Shown piece by piece: positions 11,569 through 22,129 of a DNA stretch of 64,000 nucleotides. The stretch lies in NCBI RefSeq assembly GCF_024508335.1, contig NZ_CP101988.1:1-64000 (forward strand), given 5' to 3'. This DNA is from Cellulomonas chengniuliangii (GTDB lineage: Bacteria; Actinomycetota; Actinomycetes; Actinomycetales; Cellulomonadaceae). Numbering within the stretch: position 1 is the first letter of the stretch; each line of letters opens with the position of its first letter. Below the pieces are notes generated by a model. It did not search any database. It was not told the origin of the DNA and saw only the letters and a list, made by a program, of their open reading frames with translations. Made by a program: the position numbers and the translations under genes.

Positions 11569-12602
11569 GCAGCGATTCCGTTCCGCCGTCCATCCCACCC
11601 CGGAAGCGGCCCGTGAAGCCGTCCAGCCACCCGACGGCCAACAGCTCCGGCTCGGCCAAGGCGGCTGAACCGCAGGAGGGCACGGCGGCAGCGAAATCGC
11701 AGCCCACGACCCCGGCGACGAGCAAGGAGGCCCCCGCTCCGACGGAGGCCCGGACTGCTCCGGCGCCGACCCCGCGCACCTCGACGTCGGCCCGGCCCGC
11801 GACGTCGCCTCGCCCGGCCACCGCGAAGGCCGAGGCGGACGGGGCCGCGCACGCCCCCGGGGCGGCCTACGCGCCGACCGCCACGCGCGAGCCGGTCGGC
11901 TCGAACGGGACCGCGTCGTCGACGCACGACTCCGGCACGGACGTTCCTGCAGGGACGGACGAGAGCGAAGAACCCCCGTCGCCGTTGCAGGTCGCGGTCG
12001 ACTCTGTCACCGCCTCGCTGAAGAAGGCGGCGTCCGCCACGAGCGCCGCCATCTCCTCGGCAAAGCACCCTCGCCCCAAGGACGACACCATGAGCCCGAG
12101 CTCGAGCGCCGCGAACGACCACTCCGAGACCGGCGCCTTCGCGGCCGCGGGCGCAGCGACGGCCACGGACGCGCCTCCGCGGCCCTCGACGGGCGCCCGC
12201 CCCTCGGTGGGACGGCCGGCGACCATCCCCGCGCCAGGGGCGCCACGCAGGGTGCGGCTCGCCGTGTCCCGGGTCGACCCGTGGTCGGTGATGAAGCTGT
12301 CGTTCCTGCTCTCCGTGGCGATCGGCATCATGATCGTCGTGGCCGCGGCCGTCGTGTGGTTCACCCTGGACGGGCTGAGCGTCTTCGCGCAGATCGACAC
12401 CCTCGTGAAGGAGGTGCTCGGCTCCGAGAGCGACGTCAACGTGCTCCAGTACGTGGAGTTCCAGCGGATCATCTCCGCCGCGACCCTCGTGGCCGTAGTC
12501 GACGTGTTCCTGCTGACCGCGCTGTCCACCATCGGCGCGTTCCTCTACAACATCACCGCGTCGCTGGTCGGCGGGGTGCACTTGACGCTCACCGACGAGT
12601 GA
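11565..12602 (+). CDS. DUF3566 membrane protein downstream of gyrA
   Basis: A 345-residue protein of unknown function that follows gyrA in most Actinobacteria. The first 220 residues are a low-complexity, probably disordered region rich in Ala, Pro, Ser and Thr. The conserved DUF3566 domain occupies the last 115 residues and has two membrane segments: [20 protein letters not shown] and a second near [20 protein letters not shown], with a cytoplasmic-looking loop between. The start codon overlaps the gyrA stop, so it is translationally coupled to gyrA. The long N-terminal tail is unusual compared with family members of 100-200 residues. The role is not known. Confidence 0.85.
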   Translation: MSSDSVPPSIPPRKRPVKPSSHPTANSSGSAKAAEPQEGTAAAKSQPTTPATSKEAPAPTEARTAPAPTPRTSTSARPATSPRPATAKAEADGAAHAPGAAYAPTATREPVGSNGTASSTHDSGTDVPAGTDESEEPPSPLQVAVDSVTASLKKAASATSAAISSAKHPRPKDDTMSPSSSAANDHSETGAFAAAGAATATDAPPRPSTGARPSVGRPATIPAPGAPRRVRLAVSRVDPWSVMKLSFLLSVAIGIMIVVAAAVVWFTLDGLSVFAQIDTLVKEVLGSESDVNVLQYVEFQRIISAATLVAVVDVFLLTALSTIGAFLYNITASLVGGVHLTLTDE

Positions 12603-12615
12603 GCGGTCATCGCGT

Positions 12616-12645
12616 TTGGGACCTCGGCCCAGCCTGAGGTAGTCT
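12616..12645 (+). promoter_or_regulatory. Probable tRNA-Ile promoter
   Basis: TTGGGA (12616-12621) and TAGTCT (12640-12645), 18 bases apart, lie 35 bases before the tRNA. This fits a housekeeping sigma promoter. Confidence 0.45.
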
Positions 12646-12680
12646 CAACCGGCGCGGTCGTCCTCGGATGATGCGTGCAC

Positions 12681-12754
12681 GGGCCTATAGCTCAGACGGT
12701 TAGAGCGCTTCCCTGATAAGGAAGAGGTCACAGGTTCAAGTCCTGTTAGGCCCA
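12681..12754 (+). tRNA. tRNA-Ile (anticodon GAT)
   Basis: The 74-base cloverleaf has a 7-bp acceptor stem (GGGCCTA/TAGGCCC), D-arm, anticodon loop CTGATAA with GAT, and T-arm with GTTCAAGTC. CCA is not encoded. It lies just downstream of gyrA-DUF3566, the usual place for tRNA-Ile and tRNA-Ala in Actinobacteria. Confidence 0.97.
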
Positions 12755-12778
12755 CTCCCGGACCACTGCGAGGGACGC

Positions 12779-12898
12779 ATGAAGAAGGTACTGCTCCTGC
12801 TGGCAGCCGCGGCTGCCGGGTACGTCGTGTGGCAGCGCTACTCGCAGGATCGCGATGAGCGCGATCTCTGGGCAGAGGTCACCGACACCTTCGAGTGA
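12779..12898 (+). CDS. DLW-39 family micro-protein
   Basis: A 39-codon gene between tRNA-Ile and tRNA-Ala. The product starts MKKVLLLLAAAAAGYVVWQR (one short membrane segment, 4-18) and ends with a charged tail containing the DLW motif at 29-31. The exact length of 39 residues, the DLW motif and the place beside tRNA-Ile/tRNA-Ala agree with the actinobacterial DLW-39 family, whose function is unknown. GAGGGACGC precedes the ATG. It may be expressed from the tRNA-Ile transcript, since only 24 bases separate them. Confidence 0.85.
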   Translation: MKKVLLLLAAAAAGYVVWQRYSQDRDERDLWAEVTDTFE

Positions 12899-12941
12899 GC
12901 CTCACACGGTCGGGCCGGGCGAAGTCGGCCGCCCACCGCGC

Positions 12942-13014
12942 GGGGCCATGGCGCAATTGGTAGCGCACCTGCTTTGCAAGCAGGGGGTTAGGGGTTCGAG
13001 TCCCCTTGGCTCCA
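12942..13014 (+). tRNA. tRNA-Ala (anticodon TGC)
   Basis: The 73-base cloverleaf has acceptor stem GGGGCCA/TGGCTCC (one G-U), anticodon loop TTTGCAA with TGC, and T-arm with GTTCGAGTC. CCA is not encoded. It lies 43 bases after the DLW-39 gene. Confidence 0.97.
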
Positions 13015-13033
13015 CAGATGCACGTGACGAACA

Positions 13034-13068
13034 CGAGACGCCCCCGACGATCCGTCGGGGGCGTCTCG
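13034..13068 (+). terminator. Terminator after tRNA-Ala
   Basis: A perfect 16-bp stem (13034-13049 with 13053-13068) and 3-base loop begin 20 bases after the tRNA. There is no strong T-run, which is common in high-GC genomes. Confidence 0.8.
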
Positions 13069-13174
13069 AGTTGGGCGGTCGGGGCCGGACCGGCCCCAGG
13101 TCCTGCCCGCCAGCCGTGAAGCCGGCGAGGCGTCGCCCACGGCCAGACGGCGCCTCTGCCGGGGCGAGGGCGAC

Positions 13175-13432
13175 CTACGGCTTGGCGATGGCAATTCCCA
13201 GGAAGATGCCGATGATGAAGCCCGCGCTCCCGGCCAGCATCGTGGCGACATTCCCAGCCTGCACTGCACTCGCAGTCGCGGTCATTCCCGCCTGTGCTGC
13301 GGCTTGCGTCGCCTGCGCTCCGGCATCCACTGCCGCCTGAGTGGACTGCACCCCTGCAGCGGTCGCTGCCTGCACCGCGAGCTCGGTCTCAACACTTTCG
13401 ACGCGCGTCAGCAATTCGTCCTCGTTGGGCAT
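13175..13432 (-). CDS. Small alanine-rich protein with C-terminal membrane anchor
   Basis: An 85-residue protein of no recognised family. It starts MPNEDELLTRVESVETELAV, continues as a helix-forming Ala/Gln/Thr stretch (about 20-65, probably coiled coil) and ends with one hydrophobic segment (MLAGSAGFIIGIFLGIAIA, 65-83) and two charged or polar residues. That would make it a tail-anchored protein with the bulk in the cytoplasm. The ATG at 13432 is chosen because GGAGGTG lies 6 bases upstream; the longer frame has no conserved extension. It stands alone. Function unknown. Confidence 0.7.
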   Translation of the reverse strand: MPNEDELLTRVESVETELAVQAATAAGVQSTQAAVDAGAQATQAAAQAGMTATASAVQAGNVATMLAGSAGFIIGIFLGIAIAKP

Positions 13433-13818
13433 AGTGGCACCTCCGTGAGAGAGTCGATCCCGTCTCGACGACAGTATGGTCAAGTCGGACATTTCGCCAT
13501 GCGGAGGAGGTCGGGCCGGGGCCGAGATCGTCGACACGCTGGTCAGCGGTCTCGATGCCAGGCGCGACGAGGTTGCCGTGCGACGAGGTCGCCCGTGCAC
13601 GGCGGCGTTGGCGCGGGCAGAGTGCGTCACGCGCGCGCTTCGAGCGTCCGAACGTCCCCCGAATGAGCGGCCCTACGTCAGGCGACCACGGGCCGCAGCA
13701 TGTGTGTGCTCCTGCTCCGCCCATGACCCCAGGGCGTTGAGATAAGGGCACGAGATTCGAGACCCGGGCGACCATCGCCACCTCATACGTCGATTCTCAT
13801 CCCCTCATGAGGTGCGCT
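13433..13818. other. Gene-free stretch
   Basis: No gene is supported. Short frames on both strands have no family features, no good ribosome binding sites and arginine-rich shadow composition. The minus-strand promoter of the small alanine-rich protein is probably at its left end. Confidence 0.5.
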
Positions 13819-13858
13819 GACACGGGCCCCGACCGAGGAGTCGGTCGGGGCCCGTGTC
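13819..13858 (-). terminator. Terminator of the GH9 cellulase gene
   Basis: A perfect 18-bp inverted repeat (13819-13836 with 13841-13858) and loop GGAG lie 66 bases beyond the stop codon of the minus-strand cellulase gene. Confidence 0.8.
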
Positions 13859-13923
13859 GTCAGCGACCGGCCGTCGTCGGCCACCCGCCGGCGGATGTGC
13901 CTGCGGCGCCGACCAGGGCCAGA

Positions 13924-16554
<2,631 letters not shown>

Positions 16555-17466
16555 TCAGATCTCGCGGGGCTTGTCCTGCTCCGTCGCCGGCGCCTCGTCC
16601 GAGACGGCCGCGAAGTCATCCGCGCCCGTGGACGCGTCCTCGTCGGGGGTCTTCGGCGCCGCCCGCCTGGCCCGCTTGGTCGCCTCGGCGGCCCGCTCCT
16701 GCAGGTCGTCGGCGGCGGCGCTCACCTTGTCCGCGGCCTTGCGGGTCGCCTCGCGGCTCTTCGCCACGGTGACCCCGGCTGCCTCGCCCAGGGCCTCGGC
16801 GGCGTCTCCGACGGCGTCGTTGATCTCGTCGCGGGCCTCGTGTGCCCGCTCACGCAGTGCCTCGGTGCCGCTGAGGGGCTCGGAGGCCGGCTCCCACGGC
16901 TCTGCCCACGGGTCGGTGGTGACCCTCGAGCGGTTCCACGCGGCGAACGCGGCGCCCGCGCCGGCGATCGCGGCGAAGATCCAGAACACCTTCGCCCCGG
17001 TGTGCTTCTTGGGGGTCTTCGCCGCGGCGGCAGCGGAGACCGCCGCCGGTGCGGCGGCGATCTGGTCGGCAGCGCTCTCGACCGCTGCGCCCGCACGGAC
17101 CGCGGCCTCGTTCACCGCCGCCACGAGACGCGGGAGGATCTCCTCCACGAGCTTGTCGTGCGCGGTGTCGATGGCCGGGGATGCCTTGTCCGCGGCCTTC
17201 TCGACACGGGGAGCAGCAGCCTTGATGCTCTCCTGGTACAGGTGCTCGACCCGCGGGCGCAGCCACTCGAGGGCCGCCTCGACCTTCGGGGTCGTCCATT
17301 CCATCGCCTGGGCGGCGGCCTCCGAGGCCTGGGCGGCCAGCACGGCGGCCCGGTCGGCGGCGTGGCTGCCGGCGTCGGACAGGGAGGAGCCCACGTCGGC
17401 GGCCTGGACCTTGAGCCGACCTGTGTCGATCGACTCGAGTTTCGGACGACGGATGCTGAAGCTCAT
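16555..17466 (-). CDS. Alanine-rich helical protein with one membrane segment
   Basis: A 303-residue protein of no named family. The N-terminus MSFSIRRPKLESID is followed by about 150 residues of Ala-rich amphipathic helices of the apolipoprotein type. One membrane segment (VFWIFAAIAGAGAAFAAW, about 175-192) and a second long helical region rich in Ala, Glu and Lys follow. The ATG at 17466 is chosen because GGGGAG lies upstream. The makeup suggests a membrane-anchored coiled-coil protein; the function is unknown. It has its own terminator and is transcribed away from the neighbouring cyclophilin gene. Confidence 0.75.
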   Translation of the reverse strand: MSFSIRRPKLESIDTGRLKVQAADVGSSLSDAGSHAADRAAVLAAQASEAAAQAMEWTTPKVEAALEWLRPRVEHLYQESIKAAAPRVEKAADKASPAIDTAHDKLVEEILPRLVAAVNEAAVRAGAAVESAADQIAAAPAAVSAAAAAKTPKKHTGAKVFWIFAAIAGAGAAFAAWNRSRVTTDPWAEPWEPASEPLSGTEALRERAHEARDEINDAVGDAAEALGEAAGVTVAKSREATRKAADKVSAAADDLQERAAEATKRARRAAPKTPDEDASTGADDFAAVSDEAPATEQDKPREI

Positions 17467-17579
17467 GTCCACACACTCCCCAACGGTGACGGTTGACGGC
17501 TTGCTGACCCCACACTCTGCCACCTGGCGCCTTGTAGCGCAGGGGCGACATCCGGTCGAACGCGGTCTGGCATGGGACA

Positions 17580-18128
17580 ATGTTCGGCATGTTCGCGACG
17601 CTGCACACGACCGCCGGTGACATCCGGATCGAGCTCTTCCCGAACCACGCCCCCAAGACGGTGAAGAACTTCACCGGGCTGGCCACGGGGACCCAGGCGT
17701 GGAAGGACCCGAAGACTGGTGCCGAGCGCACCGACCCGTTGTACGACGGTGTCATCTTCCACCGGGTCATCCCCAACTTCATGATCCAGGGCGGGGACCC
17801 GCTGGGCACCGGGACCGGTGGCCCGGGCTACAACTTCGACGACGAGATCCACCCCGAGCTCGGCTTCACCGAGCCCTACCTGCTCGCGATGGCGAACGCG
17901 GGCCAGCGCCGCGACCCGATCACGGGCAAGCCCGCCGGCACCAACGGCTCGCAGTTCTTCATCTCGGTCGCGCCGACCACGTGGCTGACCGGCAAGCACA
18001 CGATCTTCGGCAAGGTCGTGGACGACGAGAGCCGCGCCGTCGTCGACGCGATCGCCTCCACGCCGACCCGGCCCGGCGATCGTCCGGTCGAGGACGTCGT
18101 CATCTCCTCGATCACCATCGAGGACTGA
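17580..18128 (+). CDS. ppiA: Peptidyl-prolyl cis-trans isomerase, cyclophilin type
   Basis: Speeds proline isomerisation during protein folding. The product is 182 residues from the first ATG, or 179 from the ATG at 17589, which fits the family better and has GGGACA about 10 bases upstream. The cyclophilin core includes FHRVIPNFMIQGGDP, GTNGSQFFIS and the substrate-pocket region HTIFGKVV. There is no signal peptide, so it is cytoplasmic. It is 18 bases upstream of the rhomboid gene and probably in the same transcript. In Actinobacteria ppiA and rhomboid often lie together near gyrA. Confidence 0.95.
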   Translation: MFGMFATLHTTAGDIRIELFPNHAPKTVKNFTGLATGTQAWKDPKTGAERTDPLYDGVIFHRVIPNFMIQGGDPLGTGTGGPGYNFDDEIHPELGFTEPYLLAMANAGQRRDPITGKPAGTNGSQFFISVAPTTWLTGKHTIFGKVVDDESRAVVDAIASTPTRPGDRPVEDVVISSITIED

Positions 18129-18146
18129 CGGGCTGAGCCGGACCGC

Positions 18147-19004
18147 ATGAGCGCTGGAACTCCCCCACCGGTCGATCCGCCGGTCGACCTGCCCGTCTGC
18201 CCGCGGCACCCTGACCGCGTCTCCTACGTCCGCTGTCAGCGCTGCGGACGTCCGACGTGCCCGGAGTGCCAGCGGCAGGCGGCGGTGGGGGTCCAGTGCG
18301 TCGACTGCGTGGCGGCTGCGGCCAAGACGCAGCGGCCGGCACGCACGGCCCTGGGCGGCCCGCTTCGGCAGGGGCGCCCCGTCGTCACGATCACGTTCAT
18401 CGCGATCTGCGTGGCGAGCTTCGTGGCGCAGCAGGTCGTGCCCGGGTGGACGTCGCGGTGGGCGTTCGCTCCGTTCATTGGGGAGCAGGAGCCGTGGCGC
18501 TTCCTGACCTCGGCATTCCTGCACTCCACCGGCGGGGTGTTCCACATCCTGTTCAACATGATCGCGCTGTGGATGGTGGGCCCGTACCTCGAGGGACTGC
18601 TCGGCCGCGCGCGGTTCGCCGCGTTGTACCTGCTCAGCGCGGTGGGCGGATCGGTGGGGGTGCTCCTGCTGGCCTCGCCGGAGTCGCTGTCCTGGTACTC
18701 GGGCGTGGTCGGGGCCTCGGGCGCCGTGTTCGGCCTCTTCGGGGCGGTGCTCGTGGTGCTGCGACGGCTGGGGCGTGACGCCCGCGGGATCCTGGTGATC
18801 CTGGCCCTGAACGTCGTGATCGGCTTCGTGGTGCCGCAGATCGCCTGGCAGGCCCACCTGGGCGGCCTGGCCGTCGGGGCGGCGCTGGGGGCCGCCTACG
18901 CGTACGCCCCGGCGCGACGGCGCAAAGAGGTGGGCATCGGTGTGACCGTCGGCATGGCGGTGCTGCTCGTCGCTGTCACGGCGTTGAGGTACCTCACCGC
19001 CTGA
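18147..19004 (+). CDS. Rhomboid family intramembrane serine protease with N-terminal zinc finger
   Basis: Cleaves membrane proteins within the bilayer. The 285-residue protein begins with a cysteine-rich zinc-binding module (C18, C30, C33, C38, C41, C51, C54) similar to a B-box, then six predicted membrane segments. The catalytic serine S191 lies in VVGASGAVFG and the catalytic histidine H237 in WQAHLGGLAVG. The substrate is not known. It follows ppiA closely, and a strong hairpin lies after its stop codon. Confidence 0.93.
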   Translation: MSAGTPPPVDPPVDLPVCPRHPDRVSYVRCQRCGRPTCPECQRQAAVGVQCVDCVAAAAKTQRPARTALGGPLRQGRPVVTITFIAICVASFVAQQVVPGWTSRWAFAPFIGEQEPWRFLTSAFLHSTGGVFHILFNMIALWMVGPYLEGLLGRARFAALYLLSAVGGSVGVLLLASPESLSWYSGVVGASGAVFGLFGAVLVVLRRLGRDARGILVILALNVVIGFVVPQIAWQAHLGGLAVGAALGAAYAYAPARRRKEVGIGVTVGMAVLLVAVTALRYLTA

Positions 19005-19039
19005 CCGGCCCGGCGCCCCGGCAGCCGAACCGCATCACA

Positions 19040-19086
19040 GGCCCGGAACTTTCGCTCAGGATCCGTCCTGGCGAAGGTTCCGGGCC
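19040..19086 (+). terminator. Terminator of the ppiA-rhomboid unit
   Basis: A 16-bp stem with one G-U pair (19040-19055 with 19071-19086), with a smaller internal CAGGA/TCCTG pairing, lies 35 bases after the rhomboid stop codon and is followed by TTCT. Confidence 0.8.
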
Positions 19087-19099
19087 TTCTGCGCGCTTC

Positions 19100-19260
19100 C
19101 CCAGACTTACTCACAGCTGTGGAATTACACCCGTGTAGTTATCCACAGGGATGTCCACCGCTGGGGACAACTGTGATGTTGTCCCTGGTCAGCAGTGGGT
19201 GGGGTGTATCGCCGCAGGTCAAAGCCTGTGGGTGACGGTGTGGGAAATCGCCGGGCTGCA
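19100..19260. promoter_or_regulatory. DnaA-box cluster and inverted repeat between convergent genes
   Basis: TTATCCACA at 19139-19147 is a perfect DnaA box. Related nonamers lie close by: TGTGGAATT at 19118-19126, ATGTCCACC at 19151-19159 and a TGTGGGTGA near 19226. At 19164-19185 there is a perfect inverted repeat GGGACAAC-TGTGAT-GTTGTCCC. Both flanking genes (rhomboid and crgA) end here, so this is not a promoter of either. A DnaA-titration or chromosome-organisation site is possible but unproven. Confidence 0.4.
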
Positions 19261-19262
19261 GG

Positions 19263-19511
19263 TCAGTGCCAGCGGGTGGTCAGTCCGAAACCTGCGATGA
19301 CGAACGCGAAACCGATCGCGAGGTTCCACTGGCTGATGCCGGGGATCGGGTACTGCGACGAGGAGATGTAGGTGACCACGATCCACACCAGCCCCAGCAG
19401 CATCAGGCCGAGCATCACGGGGACCAGCCACCGCGGGTTCGTCTTCGGGCCCGACGCCTTGGCGGGGGGTGGGGTGTACGCGGGCTTCTTCCGCGGCCTC
19501 GACTCGGGCAC
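19263..19511 (-). CDS. crgA: Cell division protein CrgA
   Basis: A small membrane protein that inhibits or coordinates FtsZ-ring assembly and recruits PBPs in Actinobacteria. The 82-residue protein has a basic, proline-rich N-terminal tail (1-28), membrane segment 1 at 29-49, a short loop SSSQYPIPGIS and membrane segment 2 at 62-77, ending TTRWH. The GTG at 19511 is chosen because AGGAGC lies upstream and the family starts here. Its place near pknB, sortase and pabA is the conserved actinobacterial context. The divergent DUF881 gene starts 104 bases away. Confidence 0.95.
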   Translation of the reverse strand: MPESRPRKKPAYTPPPAKASGPKTNPRWLVPVMLGLMLLGLVWIVVTYISSSQYPIPGISQWNLAIGFAFVIAGFGLTTRWH

Positions 19512-19615
19512 GTCGGTTGCTCCTGTCACGCGAGGGGGCGAGCCGGGGGCATGCTGAAGCCGACCCGCGAGGATGTGGCCTAGCGTAGTGCGCGACATCG
19601 CAGGAGAGGAGCATC

Positions 19616-20437
19616 GTGCCGGACCATTCGCACCGCCGCTCGTTCCGGGCTGCCCGCGGCACGATCTCCGTCGCCCTGGTCCTGGCCCTGTCCGGGGCGC
19701 TGTTCGCGGCCAACGCTCGCCTCACCAGGGACGGCGACGAGCGCAGGCCGCAGAACCTCGTCGACCTCGCCCGCCTCGAGGAGGGCCGCACGCAGCGCCT
19801 CACGGACGAGGCGGTCGCGCTGCGCGCCCAGGTCGCGACGCTCCTCGACGAGGAGGCCCGCATCTCCGGGCTGCAGCTGCCCACCCCGGACGACACCGAG
19901 CGGGTGGTCTCCGCGAAGGCGCCCGTCACGGGGTCCGGGCTGGTGATCCGGCTCGACGACGCGCCGATCCGGGGGACCACCGCCAACGTCGACGCCGACC
20001 TCCTGGTGGTGCACCAGCAAGACATCCAGGCGGTGATGAACGCCCTGTGGGCCGGGGGAGCCGAGGCCATGACCCTCATGGGCCAGCGCGTCATCTCGAC
20101 CAGCGCCGTCCGGTGCATCGGCGCCGTCCTGTACATGCACGGCCTGCGGTACTCGCCCCCGTACACCTTCGAGGTCATCGGGGACCCGGACCGGCTGCTG
20201 GCTGCCCTCGAGCAGGACCGCGTCGTCTCCCGCTACCGGGACTACGTCGACGCCTACGGGCTGGGATGGTCCGTGAGCGTGCAGGACAACCTCGAGCTCC
20301 CCGCCTACGAGGGCCCCACCGACCTGGCGCACGCACGGGTCCCTGAGGGGGTCGAGGCGCTGTCCACGAGCGTCCAGAACGCCTCGCACGGCCAGACGGC
20401 AGGATCCCGCAGGAACGTCGACGAGGACGGCGCATGA
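19616..20437 (+). CDS. DUF881 family membrane-anchored protein
   Basis: A 273-residue protein of unknown function, found in the crgA-sortase region of Actinobacteria. It has an N-terminal membrane anchor (about 17-34), a coiled-coil stretch (about 47-85, LARLEEGRTQRLTDEAVALR) and the DUF881 domain with GLVIRLDDAP and VHQQDIQAVMNALWAGGAEA. The domain faces outside the membrane. The GTG at 19616 follows GGAGAGGAG. The stop codon overlaps the ATG of the sortase gene, so the two are translationally coupled. A role in division or envelope assembly is inferred from context. Confidence 0.88.
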   Translation: MPDHSHRRSFRAARGTISVALVLALSGALFAANARLTRDGDERRPQNLVDLARLEEGRTQRLTDEAVALRAQVATLLDEEARISGLQLPTPDDTERVVSAKAPVTGSGLVIRLDDAPIRGTTANVDADLLVVHQQDIQAVMNALWAGGAEAMTLMGQRVISTSAVRCIGAVLYMHGLRYSPPYTFEVIGDPDRLLAALEQDRVVSRYRDYVDAYGLGWSVSVQDNLELPAYEGPTDLAHARVPEGVEALSTSVQNASHGQTAGSRRNVDEDGA

Positions 20438-21219
20438 CGACCACGGCGCCCCGCGACCTCGTCCCCCGGCACGGTCGCGCGCCGCGGCGCTCGGGTGGGT
20501 CGGCGGTCTACAGCGCCATCGGCGTGCTGGGCGAGCTGCTGATCACCCTTGGCTTTCTGGTGCTGGCCTTCCTGGTGTGGCAGCTGTGGTGGACCGACGT
20601 CGAGGGGAACCAGGCGCAGGCGGAGATCGTCGAGAGCCTGCCGTGGGCGCCACCGGCGGCAGCTGCCGCCGCGTCCGGCGAGGCCACGCCCGTGGTGGCC
20701 GCGCCGCGCCGCGACGAGCCGCCCGTCATCGCCGAGCCGGGGCACGCGGTCACGTTCGCCACCGTGCAGGTGCCGCGCTGGTCCGACGAGCCGGAGCGCC
20801 CCATCAGCCAGGGGGTCGATCGGCCCACCGTGCTCGACGTGCTCGGCATCGGGCACTACCCGGAGACCGCCATGCCGGGCGCGATCGGCAACTTCTCCCT
20901 GGCCGGTCACCGGACCACGTATGGGAAGCCCCTCAACCGGATCGCCGAGCTGCAGGACGGCGACCCGATCGTGGTGCGCACCGCCGACACCTGGTACGTC
21001 TACCGGGTGACCTCGAGCGCCATCGTCACCCCGCAGGACGTCCAGGTGATCGACCCCGTGCCCGGCCAGCCTGGCGTCGAGCCCACGGAGCGCATGATCA
21101 CCCTGACCACCTGCCACCCGATGTTCTCCGCGCGCGAGCGGTACGTGGTGCACGGTGTGCTGGACTACTGGGCGCCCGTCGCGGACGGCTCCCCGGCTGA
21201 GATCCTCGGAGGCGCATGA
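20434..21219 (+). CDS. srtE: Class E sortase
   Basis: A transpeptidase that attaches surface proteins to peptidoglycan; class E enzymes of high-GC bacteria usually recognise LAXTG. The 261-residue protein has a basic N-terminus, a membrane anchor (about 25-52), a disordered Ala/Pro-rich spacer and the sortase barrel from about 105. The catalytic triad is H159 (in SLAGHRTTYG), C227 (in TLTTCHP) and R236 (in RERYVV). It overlaps DUF881 upstream and a small membrane protein downstream by 4 bases each. No sorting substrate is adjacent. Confidence 0.93.
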   Translation: MTTTAPRDLVPRHGRAPRRSGGSAVYSAIGVLGELLITLGFLVLAFLVWQLWWTDVEGNQAQAEIVESLPWAPPAAAAAASGEATPVVAAPRRDEPPVIAEPGHAVTFATVQVPRWSDEPERPISQGVDRPTVLDVLGIGHYPETAMPGAIGNFSLAGHRTTYGKPLNRIAELQDGDPIVVRTADTWYVYRVTSSAIVTPQDVQVIDPVPGQPGVEPTERMITLTTCHPMFSARERYVVHGVLDYWAPVADGSPAEILGGA

Positions 21220-21377
21220 TGTACGGATGGCTGTGGCGGCGCCTGCCTGGACCGGCGCCCGTGCGCGTGGTGATCCTCGCGCTGGCGGCGGTGGCCGTGC
21301 TCGCCGTGTGCTTCCAGTGGGTGTTCCCCGCGGTGGCGCCGTACATGCCGTTCAGTGACACGACAGTGGGGGAGTGA
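21216..21377 (+). CDS. Small membrane protein downstream of sortase
   Basis: A 53-codon gene whose ATG overlaps the sortase stop; a second ATG follows at once. The product starts MMYGWLWRRLPGP, has one membrane segment (VRVVILALAAVAVLAVCFQWVF) and a short outside tail ending TTVGE. GGAGG stands just upstream. Tight coupling between sortase and the glutamine amidotransferase supports a real gene. Small proteins at this position are common in Actinobacteria; the function is unknown. Confidence 0.75.
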   Translation: MMYGWLWRRLPGPAPVRVVILALAAVAVLAVCFQWVFPAVAPYMPFSDTTVGE

Positions 21378-21378
21378 C

Positions 21379-22014
21379 GTGACCCGGATCCTGGTGGTCG
21401 ACAACTACGACTCGTTCGTCTACACGATCGTCGGCTACCTGGCGCAGCTCGGGGCCGAGACGGTCGTGGTCCGGAACGACGCCGTGCCGCCGCTGGACGA
21501 GCGCGACGGGTTCGACGGGGTGCTGATATCCCCGGGGCCCGGCACTCCCGCAGAGGCCGGCGCCAGCATGCAGGTGATCCGTGACTGCGCCGCGTCCGGC
21601 ACCCCGATGCTGGGCGTGTGCCTGGGCCACCAGGCGCTCGGCGAGGTGTTCGGCGGGACAGTCACGCACGCGCCCGAGCTGATGCACGGCAAGACCAGCC
21701 AGGTGGAGCACACGGGGGAGGGGGTCCTCGCCGGACTGCCCACACCGTTCACAGCGACGCGCTACCACTCGTTGGCGGTGGTCAATGGCACTGTTGCCGA
21801 CGAGCTCGAGGTCACGGCGTCGGTGTCCTCGGCGCACGGGCCCATCATCATGGGGCTGCAGCACCGGACCCTGCCGCTGCACGGGGTGCAGTTCCACCCG
21901 GAGTCAGTGCTCACCGAGGGCGGTCACCGGCTGCTCGCGAACTGGCTGCAGATCTGTGGCGACTCCGGCGCGGTCGAGCGGTCGGCCGGGCTGCACCCGC
22001 TGGTGCGCGCCTGA
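21379..22014 (+). CDS. pabA: Glutamine amidotransferase of anthranilate/aminodeoxychorismate synthase
   Basis: Supplies ammonia from glutamine to chorismate-using partner enzymes for folate or tryptophan synthesis. The 211-residue protein (from the GTG at 21379, with GGGGGAG upstream) is a class I amidotransferase with VDNYDSFVYT, oxyanion motif GPGTP, nucleophile C81 in GVCLGHQALG, and H173/E175 in VQFHPESV. This is the copy that lies beside pknB in Actinobacteria. No synthase subunit is nearby, so whether it serves PabB, TrpE or both cannot be decided here. Confidence 0.93.
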   Translation: MTRILVVDNYDSFVYTIVGYLAQLGAETVVVRNDAVPPLDERDGFDGVLISPGPGTPAEAGASMQVIRDCAASGTPMLGVCLGHQALGEVFGGTVTHAPELMHGKTSQVEHTGEGVLAGLPTPFTATRYHSLAVVNGTVADELEVTASVSSAHGPIIMGLQHRTLPLHGVQFHPESVLTEGGHRLLANWLQICGDSGAVERSAGLHPLVRA

Positions 22015-22046
22015 CCTGAGATCGCGCAGGGCGGCACAGGCCGAGG

Positions 22047-22110
22047 CACGCAGAGAGCCTGCGACCAGAGGGAGCCGGTGGCTCCGCCCAGGTCGCAGGC
22101 TCTCTGCGTG
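22047..22110. terminator. Bidirectional terminator between pabA and pknB
   Basis: A perfect 20-bp inverted repeat (22047-22066 with 22091-22110) with a second hairpin (GGAGCC/GGCTCC) in its loop, located between two convergent genes. Confidence 0.85.
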
Positions 22111-22129
22111 GGAGGGGGGCAGTCGAGGG

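Noticed and set aside
13389-13781. 130-codon minus-strand frame
   Set aside because: No family features or ribosome binding site; it overlaps the better-supported small alanine-rich gene in another frame.
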